A stretch of 64,000 bases of DNA from Pedobacter arcticus A12 (GCF_000302595.1 NZ_JH947126.1:156454-220453); one strand, 5' to 3'. Counted from the first letter of the stretch, positions 9,108 through 18,429 are shown. Notes: a model not told the origin generated them from the letters alone. Program-made: numbers and translations.

Positions 9108-9581
9108 ATGAAAATTACTTTAATAGCTATAGGAAAAACAGATGATGCCTACATTATTGAAGGAATTGGCAAGTACCTCAACCGTTTAAAGCATTATATT
9201 AAATTTGAGATCAAAATTATTCCCGATTTAAAAAAAACCAAAAATTTAAGTCAAGACGAGCAAAAAGCTAAAGAAGCAGAGCTGTTTTTTAAACATATTA
9301 ATTCCACTGATGAAGTAATTGTTTTAGACGAACGTGGCGTGGAACTGAGCTCAATGCATTTTGCAGATTTGCTGAACAAAAAAATGATTGGAAGCGTACC
9401 GAATTTGGTGTTTTTAATTGGCGGACCTTATGGTTTTGATAATTCTATTTACCAAAGAGCACATTATAAATTGTCGTTATCCCGTATGACGTTTTCTCAT
9501 CAGATGATTAGGCTGTTTTTTGCAGAACAAGTTTACCGAGCATTTACCATATTAAAAGGCGAACCTTATCACCACGAATAA
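9108..9581 (+). CDS. rlmH: 23S rRNA pseudouridine(1915) N3-methyltransferase RlmH
   Basis: A 157-aa SPOUT-class methyltransferase of normal length for RlmH. The SAM-binding knot shows as VFLIGGPYGFD (about 101-111), and the C-terminal signature MTFSHQMIRLFFAEQVYRA followed by GEPYHH is diagnostic. It methylates pseudouridine 1915 in helix 69 of 23S rRNA on assembled 70S ribosomes. A 42-aa membrane-protein frame begins 2 nt after its stop. Confidence 0.95.
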   Translation: MKITLIAIGKTDDAYIIEGIGKYLNRLKHYIKFEIKIIPDLKKTKNLSQDEQKAKEAELFFKHINSTDEVIVLDERGVELSSMHFADLLNKKMIGSVPNLVFLIGGPYGFDNSIYQRAHYKLSLSRMTFSHQMIRLFFAEQVYRAFTILKGEPYHHE

Positions 9582-9583
9582 AA

Positions 9584-9712
9584 ATGGATTTATTTGGCAA
9601 TAAAAGACATTACTCCTTTAAAGGTGGAAACAAGAACAACGAAAACCGATTGTTTTGGATATTGGCTATTGTGGTGAGTTTGGTGTTTCTGGTTATCGCA
9701 CAATACGTTTAA
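9584..9712 (+). CDS. Short (42-aa) single-pass membrane protein
   Basis: ATG at 9584 begins 2 nt after the rlmH stop and encodes 42 residues: a basic, Asn/Lys-rich N-terminus (MDLFGNKRHYSFKGGNKNN) followed by one hydrophobic helix, FWILAIVVSLVFLVIA, and the ending QYV. The topology fits a small inner-membrane protein with a cytoplasmic basic tail. Tight spacing suggests translation from the rlmH transcript. I do not recognise a named family. Confidence 0.6.
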   Translation: MDLFGNKRHYSFKGGNKNNENRLFWILAIVVSLVFLVIAQYV

Positions 9713-9834
9713 ATTTGGCATTTACGCTCCTCCTACCTTAACAACTCAAGCGTTTTAAAATCAAAACTAAGTCAGCATTTTAAAATGTACCCAAGCAAAA
9801 CAAACAAAATTAAAAATTAGCTGTATTTTTGGCT

Positions 9835-10959
9835 ATGAATATTCCTGAGCTATTAAATAGGGCACTCAACTTTGAGTTTTTAACTTTAGAGGAAGGCCTT
9901 TACCTCTATCATAACGCTTCTACTCCGGAGTTAATGTACGTTGCCAATGAGCTAAGAAAAATTCAGGTTCCACATGGAAAAGTAACTTGGCAAATTGATA
10001 GGAATGTAAATACTACGAACGTTTGCATTGCAAACTGCAAATTCTGTAATTTTTACAGAAGACCAGGGCATGACGAAAGCTACATCACAGATATTGAAAG
10101 TTATAAAATAAAGATAGAAGAAACCATAAAATTTGGAGGTGACCAATTGCTTTTGCAGGGTGGACACCACCCAGATTTAGGACTTAAGTTTTACGCAGAT
10201 TTATTTAAGGAACTTAAATCATTATACCCAACTATTAAACTTCACGCATTAGGGCCGCCAGAGATTGCTCACGTTGCAAAACTGGAAAATAGGAGTCACT
10301 ATGAGGTGCTTAAAGCATTGCAAGAAGCTGGTTTAGATTCACTTCCTGGGGCTGGTGCAGAAATTTTGAACGACCGTGTGCGCAGGTTGATCTCTAAAGG
10401 GAAATGTGGCGGGCAGGAGTGGTTAGATGTAATGAGAGCTGCACATCAGCTTAATATACCAACTTCTGCAACCATGATGTTCGGACATATCGAAACTATA
10501 GAAGAACGTTTTGAGCATTTGATTTGGATTCGTGAAGTTCAAAGCGAAAAACCGGAAGGAAATTACGGCTTTATTGCATTTATTCCTTGGCCTTTTCAGG
10601 ACGACGGAACCTTGCTTAAAAAAGTACGTGGAATTACCAATAACGTAAGTGGCGACGAATACATTAGAATGATTGCTCTTAGCCGTATTATGTTACCAAA
10701 CATTAAAAACATACAAGCTTCTTGGCTAACGGTTGGCAAGCAGGTTGCTCAAATCTGTTTACACGCTGGCGCAAACGATTTTGGATCTATCATGATTGAA
10801 GAAAATGTTGTAAGTGCTGCAGGCGCTCCCCATCGTTTCACATCTAACGGTATACAAGATTCTATAAAAGACGCTGGCTTTGAGCCTCAGTTACGTACGC
10901 AACGTTATGAATGGCGAACAGACGTAAAAGAGTTGGCGCAACAGGAGATTGATTATTAA
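9835..10959 (+). CDS. mqnC: Cyclic dehypoxanthinyl futalosine synthase MqnC (radical SAM)
   Basis: A 374-aa radical-SAM enzyme of the futalosine route to menaquinone; it cyclises dehypoxanthine futalosine. The [4Fe-4S] cysteines are in CIANCKFC (Cys64, Cys68, Cys71 from the ATG). The QGGHHPDLG and PGAGAEIL motifs and the ending with an intact C-terminal domain match MqnC and its paralogue MqnE; the short N-terminus and QVPHGKVTWQIDRN favour MqnC. The ATG at 9835 is preferred over a TTG two codons upstream. No other mqn gene is in the window. Confidence 0.9.
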   Translation: MNIPELLNRALNFEFLTLEEGLYLYHNASTPELMYVANELRKIQVPHGKVTWQIDRNVNTTNVCIANCKFCNFYRRPGHDESYITDIESYKIKIEETIKFGGDQLLLQGGHHPDLGLKFYADLFKELKSLYPTIKLHALGPPEIAHVAKLENRSHYEVLKALQEAGLDSLPGAGAEILNDRVRRLISKGKCGGQEWLDVMRAAHQLNIPTSATMMFGHIETIEERFEHLIWIREVQSEKPEGNYGFIAFIPWPFQDDGTLLKKVRGITNNVSGDEYIRMIALSRIMLPNIKNIQASWLTVGKQVAQICLHAGANDFGSIMIEENVVSAAGAPHRFTSNGIQDSIKDAGFEPQLRTQRYEWRTDVKELAQQEIDY

Positions 10960-11237
10960 GGATTGGATTTTAGGATGCTTAGTATTTAAGTAAACCAAGT
11001 TGGCTGATAGGTAAAATAAAGACTGGGTATTATAGAATGTTGCATATCGGAATTAAACAGAAACATTCCTGTTTACGGTTATATTTTAGTTAATTGATGC
11101 ATGCAGAATTGCAACGTCCGGTTCTTTTTAAATTTTTAGTTATAAAGAGAGGTTTCGGGAGTATTCCTCAATCAATCAACGCTATCTAAATCTTTCTGTA
11201 AAATCACATCCATAATCAGGTATAATTAAAGTCCACA
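10960..11237. other. Non-coding stretch after mqnC
   Basis: No credible coding frame, tRNA or recognised RNA element is visible in this stretch between convergent mqnC and the cold-shock gene. The only clear structure is the terminator that begins at its right end. Confidence 0.45.
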
Positions 11238-11270
11238 AAAAAACCGGCTCAATTTCTTGAACCGGTTTTT
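11238..11270 (-). terminator. Terminator of the cold-shock gene (symmetrical)
   Basis: A near-palindromic hairpin with AAAACCGG and CCGGTTTT arms, inner TCAA/TTGA pairing and a 4-nt loop. It lies 21 nt beyond the stop of the cold-shock gene. Because A and T tracts flank both sides it could also stop plus-strand transcription from mqnC. Confidence 0.78.
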
Positions 11271-11291
11271 GATCCCCTTTTGATAATTTGA

Positions 11292-11486
11292 TTATATCTT
11301 CTTTACATTCACTGCTTGCGGGCCTTTTTGACCGTCAGCAACTTCAAATTCTACCTCGTCATTGTCTTTGATAGCATTTACACCACCTTCAACATCTTTA
11401 AAATGTACAAAGATGTCTTTACCCTCGTAAATAATAAAACCAAAACCTTTTTGGGCATTAAACCATTTAACGGTACCGTTTTTCAT
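11292..11486 (-). CDS. Cold-shock-domain RNA-binding protein (CspA family)
   Basis: A 64-aa single-domain OB-fold protein. Both RNA-binding motifs are intact: RNP1 in KGFGFI (about 13-18) and RNP2 in DIFVHF (about 24-29), preceded by the family start GTVKWFNAQ. Such proteins act as RNA chaperones that keep mRNA unfolded. Length is standard for the family. It is monocistronic and followed by a strong terminator. Cold induction is common in this family but cannot be shown from the leader here. Confidence 0.95.
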   Translation of the reverse strand: MKNGTVKWFNAQKGFGFIIYEGKDIFVHFKDVEGGVNAIKDNDEVEFEVADGQKGPQAVNVKKI

Positions 11487-11556
11487 AAAATATTGATATT
11501 TAGAATTATAATATAACCCAAATATAAAATATTTTTTAAATTAACTACAGTGCAAA

Positions 11557-12189
11557 TTATTTATTTGGCTGCGGAGTCATTCTTAAATATGGCTTTATCT
11601 CCGTAAATCCTTTCGGAAATTTTGCCGCGATGTCTTCCGTTTTAATAGCTGGAGACACTACTACGTCTTCTCCGTCTTTCCAATCTGCAGGAGTAGCTAC
11701 ACTATGGTAAGCAGTTAACTGCAATGAATCAATAACACGAATAATCTCATCAAAGTTTCTTCCGGTAGATGCAGGGTAAGAAATAATCAATTTAACGGTT
11801 TTGTCTGGCGCAATTATAAATAAGGACCTCACAGTAAACGTAGCTGATGCATTTGGGTGCATCATACCATAAGCTTCTGCAACTTCTTTACTCTCATCAG
11901 CAATGATTGGAAAATTAACCACACAATTTTGTGTTTCGTTAATATCCTTAATCCAACCTTGGTGAGATTCAACCGAATCAACACTCAATGCCATTACTTT
12001 AACATTTCTTTTGTCAAACTCTGGCTTTAATTGCGCAGTTCTACCTAACTCAGTTGTACAAACAGGAGTATAATCTGCAGGATGCGAAAATAATACGCCC
12101 CAGCTGTCTCCTAAATATTCATAAAAATCCACTTCACCAGATGAGGTTTTCACTTTAAAATTTGGTGCAACGTCTCCTAATCTTAACAT
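11557..12189 (-). CDS. Peroxiredoxin, Prx6 / 1-Cys type
   Basis: A 210-aa thiol peroxidase. The peroxidatic cysteine is Cys44 in HPADYTPVCTTELG, and the extended C-terminal region with RMTPQPNK matches the Prx6-like (AhpC/TSA plus 1-cysPrx_C) class. It reduces hydrogen peroxide and organic hydroperoxides. A second cysteine, Cys90, is present, but not in the usual resolving position of 2-Cys enzymes. The gene stands alone, with no adjacent AhpF or thioredoxin. Confidence 0.92.
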   Translation of the reverse strand: MLRLGDVAPNFKVKTSSGEVDFYEYLGDSWGVLFSHPADYTPVCTTELGRTAQLKPEFDKRNVKVMALSVDSVESHQGWIKDINETQNCVVNFPIIADESKEVAEAYGMMHPNASATFTVRSLFIIAPDKTVKLIISYPASTGRNFDEIIRVIDSLQLTAYHSVATPADWKDGEDVVVSPAIKTEDIAAKFPKGFTEIKPYLRMTPQPNK

Positions 12190-12344
12190 AATTATTTATT
12201 TTAAATTTTACTCTACTAAATTAGTAGAGATTTATTTATTTACCAAAACATTGTTGATAAATAACAAATTATGACATAAAAAAGGAATTGTTTGTTAACC
12301 TTAGGGTTCTTTTTTTGATTTACGTGAGGATTAACTTAACGTTT

Positions 12345-12439
12345 CGTCATGTTGAACGATAGTGAAACATCACACAAACAGGTGTTACGTATTATACGCA
12401 AACCTCGCCAGTGAGATGTCTCGTATCCTCGACATGGCG
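12345..12439. repeat. Dispersed imperfect inverted repeat, copy A
   Basis: Left arm 12345-12371 begins CGTCATGTTGAACGATAG; right arm 12413-12439 reads, in reverse complement, CGCCATGTCGAGGATACG. The arms match imperfectly over about 27 nt around a 40-nt centre. Related half-copies lie at 26348-26374 and 30880-30910. This is the main content of the 323-nt gap between the peroxiredoxin and SlyD-like genes; 12190-12344 otherwise shows nothing. Confidence 0.7.
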
Positions 12440-12462
12440 GGGTGGTAGAAAACATTCGAAAC

Positions 12463-12492
12463 AAAAAAGCACCTTCCGTTTGGGAAGATGCT
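12463..12492 (-). terminator. Terminator of the SlyD-like gene
   Basis: A 10-bp stem (12468-12477 with 12483-12492, one G-U pair) and a 5-nt loop, followed on the minus strand by six T. It lies about 20 nt past the stop of the SlyD-like gene. Confidence 0.8.
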
Positions 12493-12512
12493 CTTCGTAA
12501 GATCAAATAATA

Positions 12513-13007
12513 TTAGTGCTGGTGACCACCTTCACCATGTACGTGACCGTGATCCAACTCTTCTTGAGTTGCTGGTCTAACATCTTGAATAGTTCCGTTA
12601 AAATGTAATATGTGGCCGGCCATTGGGTGATTCAAATCAACCAAAACAGCATCTTCTGCAATAGAGACTACCCTACCTTGGAATTGTCCACCGTTATTAT
12701 CCTGTAAAGGTAAAATAGCGCCAACTTCTGGTAAAGGTTGATCCCCAAACATATCTTTTGGAAGTGGAGCAACAGCTTTTTCATCATATTCACCGTAACC
12801 ATCTGCAGCACTTAATGTAAATGCATAATTATCGCCAGTTGATAAACCTGTTAAATGCTCTTCAAACTTTGGCAACATCATCCCTACTCCGTAAAGAAAT
12901 ACCAATGGATTTTCTGTTGTTGCACTTTCTACGTGTTTTTTTTCTTCGTTTTCTGTTACGTGTAAATCATAGGTTAATGATACTACGTGGTTATTATCAA
13001 TCTTCAT
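12513..13007 (-). CDS. FKBP-type peptidyl-prolyl isomerase, SlyD-like, His-rich tail
   Basis: A 164-aa soluble protein of the SlyD group, in which an FKBP domain carries an insert-in-flap chaperone domain. Visible landmarks are the N-terminal VVSLTYDLHV, the PLVFLYGVGMMLPKFEEHL block (about 34-52) and the MAGHILHFNGTI return strand (about 130-141). The C-terminal GHVHGEGGHQH is a short metal-binding tail like that of SlyD. Expected roles are proline isomerisation, folding help and possibly nickel handling. No signal peptide, so cytosolic. Confidence 0.9.
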   Translation of the reverse strand: MKIDNNHVVSLTYDLHVTENEEKKHVESATTENPLVFLYGVGMMLPKFEEHLTGLSTGDNYAFTLSAADGYGEYDEKAVAPLPKDMFGDQPLPEVGAILPLQDNNGGQFQGRVVSIAEDAVLVDLNHPMAGHILHFNGTIQDVRPATQEELDHGHVHGEGGHQH

Positions 13008-13028
13008 GTGTTGGTAATTGCGAAACCC

Positions 13029-15044
13029 TTATGGCTTCTGTTCAAAAATTTGTTTAATTGCTTCACTCACATCGCTCACCGGCAGCCTACAGCTTTTATC
13101 TTTACAAACAAAAATTCTGGTTTCGCCAACAAACTTGTCTTGCAACAAAGGTAAATTTCCTTGCTTACCTCCCAAAATAATCTTGTTAGGAATGTAAAGT
13201 TTTTCTAATTCTTTACGTTTTTCAGCAAAATCATCGCCCGTAATTGCAATTTCGAAGCTTCCTGTCACTTCTTGCAGCAACAACGATGCCCAATTGGAAT
13301 AGCCAGAAGCGTAGCTTTTGATATTTGGAGCTACAGTTTTCAGCATGTGCTTATATATATTGTGATAGCGTTGGTTATCAAAAAGCAAAGAAAGTTTCTT
13401 TAAGTTATGAGCCATTACGGAGTTTGAAGCTGGAATTACGTTATCCAATACTTCATACTTTCTGGCAATCAAAGCTTCATCCTCATCAGAAGTATAAAAA
13501 AACATTCCCGATTCGTCATCTCTGAAATGATCCAACACAAAATCTGTTAGTTCTCTGGCTTGTTGCAATTTTGCTTCGTCAAAAGTTATTTCGTAAATAT
13601 TGATCAGCGCCTGGATAAATAAAGCGTAGTCATCTAAAAAGCCGTTAATAGTCGCTTTACCATTTTTATAATTGCGATATAAACCACCCTTAGGCTTTAC
13701 TATTTTTTCTTCTAAAAACTTGATGTTTTCCAAAGCCAATTCCAAAAACTGTTCATCGGCAAAAGCCTGATAAGCATTGCACAAACCGCTTAGCATCAAG
13801 CTATTCCACGAAGTCAGAATTTTATCATCCAAACCAGGATGAATCCTTTTATTCCTAACAGTTAGTAGTTTTTCTTTTGCTTGCGCCAGTTTGTTAGCCA
13901 GTGTTGCTTCGCTGATGTTAAAAGCATTTGCAACATCTGCTTTCTCTTTCCTGACCCACAAATTGTTGATGTGCTCCTCTTCCCAATTGCCATCTTCACT
14001 TACTTCATAAAAGGTATTGAACAATAAAGCATCTTCCCCTAAAATTTCATCGATTTCTTTTTTATCCCAAGTATAAAATTTACCCTCTACGCCTTCACTG
14101 TCTGCGTCCAACGCCGAGTAGAACCCTCCTTCAGGCGAGGTCATCTCTGCTTTCAGCCAATCAAAGGTTTCATAAACCACTTCTTTATAGCGTTCTTCTC
14201 CGCACCATTTATAAGCATCCGCAAAAAGCGACATTAACTGTCCGTTATCATAAAGCATCTTTTCAAAATGCGGAATGTGCCATTTTCCATCCACGGAATA
14301 CCGAGAAAAACCACCACGCAGATGATCGTAAATTCCACCTGCAGCCATTTTATCTAGCGTTAAGCGCACAATTACATGCGCTGCTTCATCTTTTAACAAA
14401 TGAGCAGCTTCCATTAAAAAGCTCCAATTATTGGGCATTGGAAATTTAGGTGCTCGGTTATGTCCGCCTTCTGTAAAGTCAAATAACATTTTCCAAGGCT
14501 CCAAAATCTCCGATAAATCTTCTTTGGTAAAATCTCTTTCTGTGGTAACCAGCGTTAGTAATTCAGACTGTTTGATTCCTTCGGTCAGTTTTACGGCATA
14601 TCCTTCGGCTTCATCGGGTTTGGTGTCATAAAAATGCGCTAAATTAGTTAACAGATTCATCCAATCTTTTTTAGGAAAATAAGTTCCACCGTAAATAGGA
14701 CGTTGATCTGGTAAACAGAAACAGTTTAAGGGCCAGCCTCCGCTTCCAGTCATTAACTGCACTGCGGTCATGTAAATCTGGTCAATATCGGGACGTTCCT
14801 CTCTATCAATCTTTATACACACAAAAAAACGGTTCATTAGTTGGGCGACTTCCTCACTTTCAAAACTTTCATGCTCCATTACATGGCACCAATGGCAAGC
14901 CGAATAACCGATACTCACCAATATGAGCTTTTTTTCCGCTTTGGCTTTGTCCAACGCTTCTTTACCCCAAGGATGCCAATTAACGGGGTTATTTGCGTGT
15001 TGTAGCAGGTATGGAGAGGATGAGTTTTTGAGTTGATTTGCCAT
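13029..15044 (-). CDS. DUF255 thioredoxin-fold protein (YyaL / spermatogenesis-associated 20-like)
   Basis: A 671-aa protein with an N-terminal thioredoxin-like domain, beginning at the diagnostic [20 protein letters not shown] (residues about 7-26) and containing a CHWC motif (Cys50, Cys53). The rest is an alpha/alpha-barrel resembling N-acylglucosamine 2-epimerase and glycosidase folds, including the [13 protein letters not shown] motif. The family is widespread and without an agreed function. I prefer ATG at 15044 to an upstream GTG at 15092 because the conserved N-terminus begins there. Confidence 0.9.
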   Translation of the reverse strand: MANQLKNSSSPYLLQHANNPVNWHPWGKEALDKAKAEKKLILVSIGYSACHWCHVMEHESFESEEVAQLMNRFFVCIKIDREERPDIDQIYMTAVQLMTGSGGWPLNCFCLPDQRPIYGGTYFPKKDWMNLLTNLAHFYDTKPDEAEGYAVKLTEGIKQSELLTLVTTERDFTKEDLSEILEPWKMLFDFTEGGHNRAPKFPMPNNWSFLMEAAHLLKDEAAHVIVRLTLDKMAAGGIYDHLRGGFSRYSVDGKWHIPHFEKMLYDNGQLMSLFADAYKWCGEERYKEVVYETFDWLKAEMTSPEGGFYSALDADSEGVEGKFYTWDKKEIDEILGEDALLFNTFYEVSEDGNWEEEHINNLWVRKEKADVANAFNISEATLANKLAQAKEKLLTVRNKRIHPGLDDKILTSWNSLMLSGLCNAYQAFADEQFLELALENIKFLEEKIVKPKGGLYRNYKNGKATINGFLDDYALFIQALINIYEITFDEAKLQQARELTDFVLDHFRDDESGMFFYTSDEDEALIARKYEVLDNVIPASNSVMAHNLKKLSLLFDNQRYHNIYKHMLKTVAPNIKSYASGYSNWASLLLQEVTGSFEIAITGDDFAEKRKELEKLYIPNKIILGGKQGNLPLLQDKFVGETRIFVCKDKSCRLPVSDVSEAIKQIFEQKP

Positions 15045-15123
15045 GTTTTTGTTTTTTGTAAAGATGGGTTTTCTAGAATTGCGAATTGTCACGATATTTT
15101 GAAAAAAATACTAAATTTAGTTT

Positions 15124-16221
15124 ATGAAAATTAGCCATATCCACATTTATCGCTTTAGTATTCCTATGGAGCCATTCGCCATTGCAACAGGAACCATGGA
15201 CTTTGCCCAAAACCTTTTCATTAGAGTTTACACAAACGAAGGTATAATTGGAGTCGGTGAATCATCTGCTTTCCCAATGATTGTGGGTGAAACGCAAGAG
15301 ACCATGTTAAAAATGGCTCAGGATTTCGCAAAGCTTTGGATAGGCAAAGATCCATTGGCTATTGATAAACGATTAGCAGAATTGAATGCATTTACGGCTT
15401 TCAACTCGACTTGTAAAAGTGCTTTTGATATGGCTTTGTATGATATCGCTGCGAAACATGCAAAGCTTCCGCTGTATCAGTTTTTAGGAGGCGAGATAAG
15501 AAAAGCATTAACGGATATTACTGTAGGGATTGATGAACCCGAAATAATGGCAACAAAAGCCAAAGATTTTGTAAAGAATGGAGCCACTATTATTAAAATA
15601 AAGCTAGGTAAAAACTTAACAGATGATTTAAAACGAGTAGCTAAAATTAGAGAAGTTATTGGTGATAAAACGCGACTGCGGTTAGACGCAAACCAAGGCT
15701 GGACCTTTGAGGAAGCTTTATTAGGTTTAAACGAGCTCAATAAATATAAGATAGATTTTTGCGAGCAACCTATGCGTACATGGTTCGATGATGAATTACC
15801 GGAGCTGGTTAAACGTTCGCCCATTAAAATTATGGCTGACGAAAGTTGTTATAATCACCACGACGCCAGACGTTTGATTAACAATAATGCCTGCGATATG
15901 ATAAATATTAAATTGGCAAAATCTGGTGGGATAAACGAGGCATTAAAAATCTACCACACAGCTACGATGAATAATATCCCCTGTATGATTGGCGGAATGC
16001 TGGAAAGTCGTTTAGCGGCAACAGCTTGTTTACATTTTGCTTTTGCCTGCAAAAAAATCAATCATTTTGATTTAGACACTAGCTTACTTGGACATTTGGT
16101 TGACCCGATAGTTGGTGGTTTGGGCTATCATAATTACGAAATGACTTTGCCGCAAACAACTGGAATTGGTGCAGATGTGAATGAAGATTATTTAAAAAAT
16201 TGTGAAATGTTTGTTATATAA
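15124..16221 (+). CDS. Dipeptide (L-Ala-D/L-Glu type) epimerase, enolase superfamily
   Basis: A 365-aa enolase-superfamily enzyme. The general-base lysine motif KIK is at 158-160, the Mg ligands are Asp188 (LRLDANQGW), Glu214 (CEQP) and Asp239 (ADES), and the second lysine is Lys263 (NIKLAKSGG). This spacing matches the dipeptide-epimerase branch of the muconate-lactonising group, which helps recycle murein peptides. Exact dipeptide specificity cannot be read from sequence. It is divergent from the DUF255 gene, with a 79-nt shared promoter region. Confidence 0.88.
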   Translation: MKISHIHIYRFSIPMEPFAIATGTMDFAQNLFIRVYTNEGIIGVGESSAFPMIVGETQETMLKMAQDFAKLWIGKDPLAIDKRLAELNAFTAFNSTCKSAFDMALYDIAAKHAKLPLYQFLGGEIRKALTDITVGIDEPEIMATKAKDFVKNGATIIKIKLGKNLTDDLKRVAKIREVIGDKTRLRLDANQGWTFEEALLGLNELNKYKIDFCEQPMRTWFDDELPELVKRSPIKIMADESCYNHHDARRLINNNACDMINIKLAKSGGINEALKIYHTATMNNIPCMIGGMLESRLAATACLHFAFACKKINHFDLDTSLLGHLVDPIVGGLGYHNYEMTLPQTTGIGADVNEDYLKNCEMFVI

Positions 16222-16222
16222 G

Positions 16223-16486
16223 TCAAACAATCGTAGAAACTATAAAACTTTCGGCTAGTCGCTTTATTTCTGGAATGTCAAGCTTTGTGTCTGCATTGGG
16301 ATATTGTTCTATAAAAGCTTCTTTAATTTTTAAAACACCATTGGTTAATTTAATGATGATCGTATCCTCGGTATGGTAATAATGCTCAATATAGCCACCC
16401 ATATCTTTTTGGAGCTTACGCACTTCGGACAGTAAACTTAATAGCCTAGTTTTCTCTGAATCGTTATGTTGATTTGGGGTTAACAT
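16223..16486 (-). CDS. Small hypothetical protein (87 aa)
   Basis: Starting from ATG at 16486 the frame encodes 87 residues, MLTPNQHNDSEKTRLL onward, with an amphipathic LLSEVRKLQKDMGGYIEHYY helix and a mixed C-terminal half. No signal peptide, membrane helix or known motif is seen. An extension to 16555 would add an unlikely Cys/aromatic-rich N-terminus. It is convergent with the dipeptide epimerase and divergent from the metal-efflux operon. Function unknown. Confidence 0.55.
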   Translation of the reverse strand: MLTPNQHNDSEKTRLLSLLSEVRKLQKDMGGYIEHYYHTEDTIIIKLTNGVLKIKEAFIEQYPNADTKLDIPEIKRLAESFIVSTIV

Positions 16487-16623
16487 AGTAAATTGACTAA
16501 TTTTTAAACTGTTCCAATATAAACAAAAACATTTTTGAACCAATACAGTAGACATTAAACATCATAAAGTAACATTTTTATTGTTTTAGGCTTTTACATA
16601 AAAATATTTTAATTTTGTGAAGA

Positions 16624-17067
16624 ATGAAAAAAATTAAGTCAGGTATAGTTTTGTTGCTTTCTATGATGGTATTTATCACCTCATCTGGGATGGCTGTGAA
16701 CTTACACTATTGCGCTGGCGATTTACAAAACGTTTCATTTAACCAAAACAACCACAATTGTGGTATGGAATCTACTACTGCAAAAGAAAATTGCGACCTA
16801 GATTCAAAAACCACCTCTATTAAAGAAATAGACAACTGCTGCCAAAACACGCATATCGTTGCAAAAACGGATGCCAAAATTTCTGTCGCAAAAGAAAAAG
16901 ACCAATCGCTATTTGCTAAAACCTTTACTTTTATCAACCATTATTTCATCAGTCTGTTTAATAATAACCAAGACTGTGAAAAAGAAAAAGACGAGGGTGC
17001 AGAAATATCTTTATTCCCTTTATTAAAGCAAGGTTTGTACATCTTGCTACAGCAATTCCGTAATTAG
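16624..17067 (+). CDS. HYC_CC_PP family secreted protein, metal-efflux operon leader gene
   Basis: A 147-aa protein with a signal peptide and the family's defining motifs: HYC at 28-30, a CC pair at 72-73, plus Cys46 and Cys57. The C-terminus FPLLKQGLYILLQQFRN contains the final conserved proline region. This Bacteroidota family is typically found beside heavy-metal efflux genes; the Cys/His content suggests periplasmic metal binding, which is inference. It is the first gene of a plus-strand block running to 24627. Confidence 0.78.
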   Translation: MKKIKSGIVLLLSMMVFITSSGMAVNLHYCAGDLQNVSFNQNNHNCGMESTTAKENCDLDSKTTSIKEIDNCCQNTHIVAKTDAKISVAKEKDQSLFAKTFTFINHYFISLFNNNQDCEKEKDEGAEISLFPLLKQGLYILLQQFRN

Positions 17068-17096
17068 AATTTCCCTTTCTTCCCTTTAAATTCTAA

Positions 17097-17127
17097 AGCT
17101 TGACTATTTCAAGCTAATCCATTTTTT
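17097..17127 (+). terminator. Hairpin between HYC_CC_PP gene and pump gene (possible attenuator)
   Basis: Arms AGCTTGA (17097-17103) and TCAAGCT (17109-17115) form a 7-bp stem with a 5-nt loop, followed after 5 nt by T-rich sequence. It could partly terminate transcription before the efflux pump genes. The spacing to the T tract is longer than ideal. Confidence 0.35.
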
Positions 17128-17144
17128 ATTTATTTTTTTTATTG

Positions 17145-18428
17145 ATGATTGAGAAACTGATTTCATTATCACTTCGAAATAGATTTCTGGTGCTTTTAGT
17201 AGCAGTTGTGATTTTTGGATTTGGCGTTTTTGCCGTACAAACCAATAAAATCGATGCTATTCCAGATTTATCCGAAAACCAAGTGATTGTTTTCACCGAG
17301 TGGGAAGGCAGAAGCCCCCAGATTATTGAAGACCAAATTACCTATCCGTTAGTTACCGGTTTGCAGGGCATACCGAAAGTGAAATACGTAAGGGCAAACT
17401 CTATGTTTGGGATGAGCTTTATCTACGTGATTTTTAAAGATAATGTTGACCCTTACTGGGCTCGCTCTCGCGTTTTGGAGAAACTGAGTACGGTCAACAA
17501 TACGTTGCCAACAGGTGTCGCTCCTACTTTAGGTCCAGACGGAACAGGCGTTGGACATATCCTATGGTACACTTTAGATACCCAAGGGATGGATTTGGGT
17601 GAACAGCGGGCTTTACAAGATTGGTACGTAAAGTTTGCCTTGCAAAATGTGGATGGCGTAAGTGAAATTGCTTCTTTCGGTGGTTTCCAAAAGCAATATC
17701 AAATTAGCATTGACCCTAATAAACTGAGCTATTTCAAACTTGGAATCAACCAAGTGATGGATGCTGTAAACAACAATAACAACGAAGCTGGAGGGCGAAA
17801 ATTCGAGCTCAGCGATATGGGTTATATCATTAAAACATCGGGTTACCTCAAATCTATCCAAGAAATCGAAAATCTGGCCATTCAAACCAACCAGTCCATC
17901 CCTATTAAAATAAAAGACATCGCCAATGTGCAAATGGTGGGCGATAGCCGTTTAGGGATTTTTGATTTAAACGGCGAAGGTGAAGCCGTGGGCGGAATTG
18001 TGGTGATGCGTTCTGGAGAAAATGCTGACGAGGTCATCACGCGGGTAAAAGCTAAAATGACAGAAGTTGCAAAGGGCTTGCCCGACGGCGTAAAATTCAA
18101 CATCGTTTATGACAGAAGCGGATTGATTAAGGAAGCGATCAGCAGTGTACGGAATACACTCATTGAGGAAATGATTGTGGTTTCTTTGATAGTTTTTCTT
18201 TTTCTGTTACACTGGCGAAGTGCCATCAGCATCATTATCCAAATTCCAATTACCATTGCGGCGAGCTTTATCCTACTGAATGCTTTCGATATCAGTTCAA
18301 ATATTATGTCTTTAACAGGGATTGCGCTAGCTATTGGGGTAATTGTGGATAATGGCATCATCATGTCGGAGAACGCTTATAAACAGTTGTCTGTTCGTCA
18401 GGCAGAATTAAACTCTAAATCGGAATAA
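17145..18428 (+). CDS. cusA: CusA/CzcA-type RND efflux pump, N-terminal half (split gene)
   Basis: A 427-aa product equal to the first 40% of a heavy-metal RND transporter: TM1 (LVLLVAVVIFGFGVFAV), first periplasmic porter region with TEWEGRSPQIIEDQITYPL, then TM2-TM4 ending with GIALAIGVIVDNGIIMSENAY, which holds the TM4 acidic proton-relay residue. It stops at TAA 18426-18428 in the cytosolic loop before the next helix, and the remainder of the pump starts 1 nt later in another frame. ATG at 17145 is preferred over TTG at 17142. Together the two halves total 1071 aa, a full-length pump, so this is either a frameshifted gene or a real fission with coupled translation. Confidence 0.85.
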   Translation: MIEKLISLSLRNRFLVLLVAVVIFGFGVFAVQTNKIDAIPDLSENQVIVFTEWEGRSPQIIEDQITYPLVTGLQGIPKVKYVRANSMFGMSFIYVIFKDNVDPYWARSRVLEKLSTVNNTLPTGVAPTLGPDGTGVGHILWYTLDTQGMDLGEQRALQDWYVKFALQNVDGVSEIASFGGFQKQYQISIDPNKLSYFKLGINQVMDAVNNNNNEAGGRKFELSDMGYIIKTSGYLKSIQEIENLAIQTNQSIPIKIKDIANVQMVGDSRLGIFDLNGEGEAVGGIVVMRSGENADEVITRVKAKMTEVAKGLPDGVKFNIVYDRSGLIKEAISSVRNTLIEEMIVVSLIVFLFLLHWRSAISIIIQIPITIAASFILLNAFDISSNIMSLTGIALAIGVIVDNGIIMSENAYKQLSVRQAELNSKSE

Positions 18429-18429
18429 C

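Noticed and set aside
9824-9831. TATTTTTG as a promoter element for mqnC
   Set aside because: It matches TAnnTTTG but ends 3 nt before the ATG, so transcription would begin inside the gene; chance match in AT-rich DNA is more likely.
16610-16617. TAATTTTG as promoter of the metal-efflux block
   Set aside because: The spacing to ATG 16624 would give a leaderless mRNA and there is no -33 element at suitable distance. Possible but not supported enough to list.
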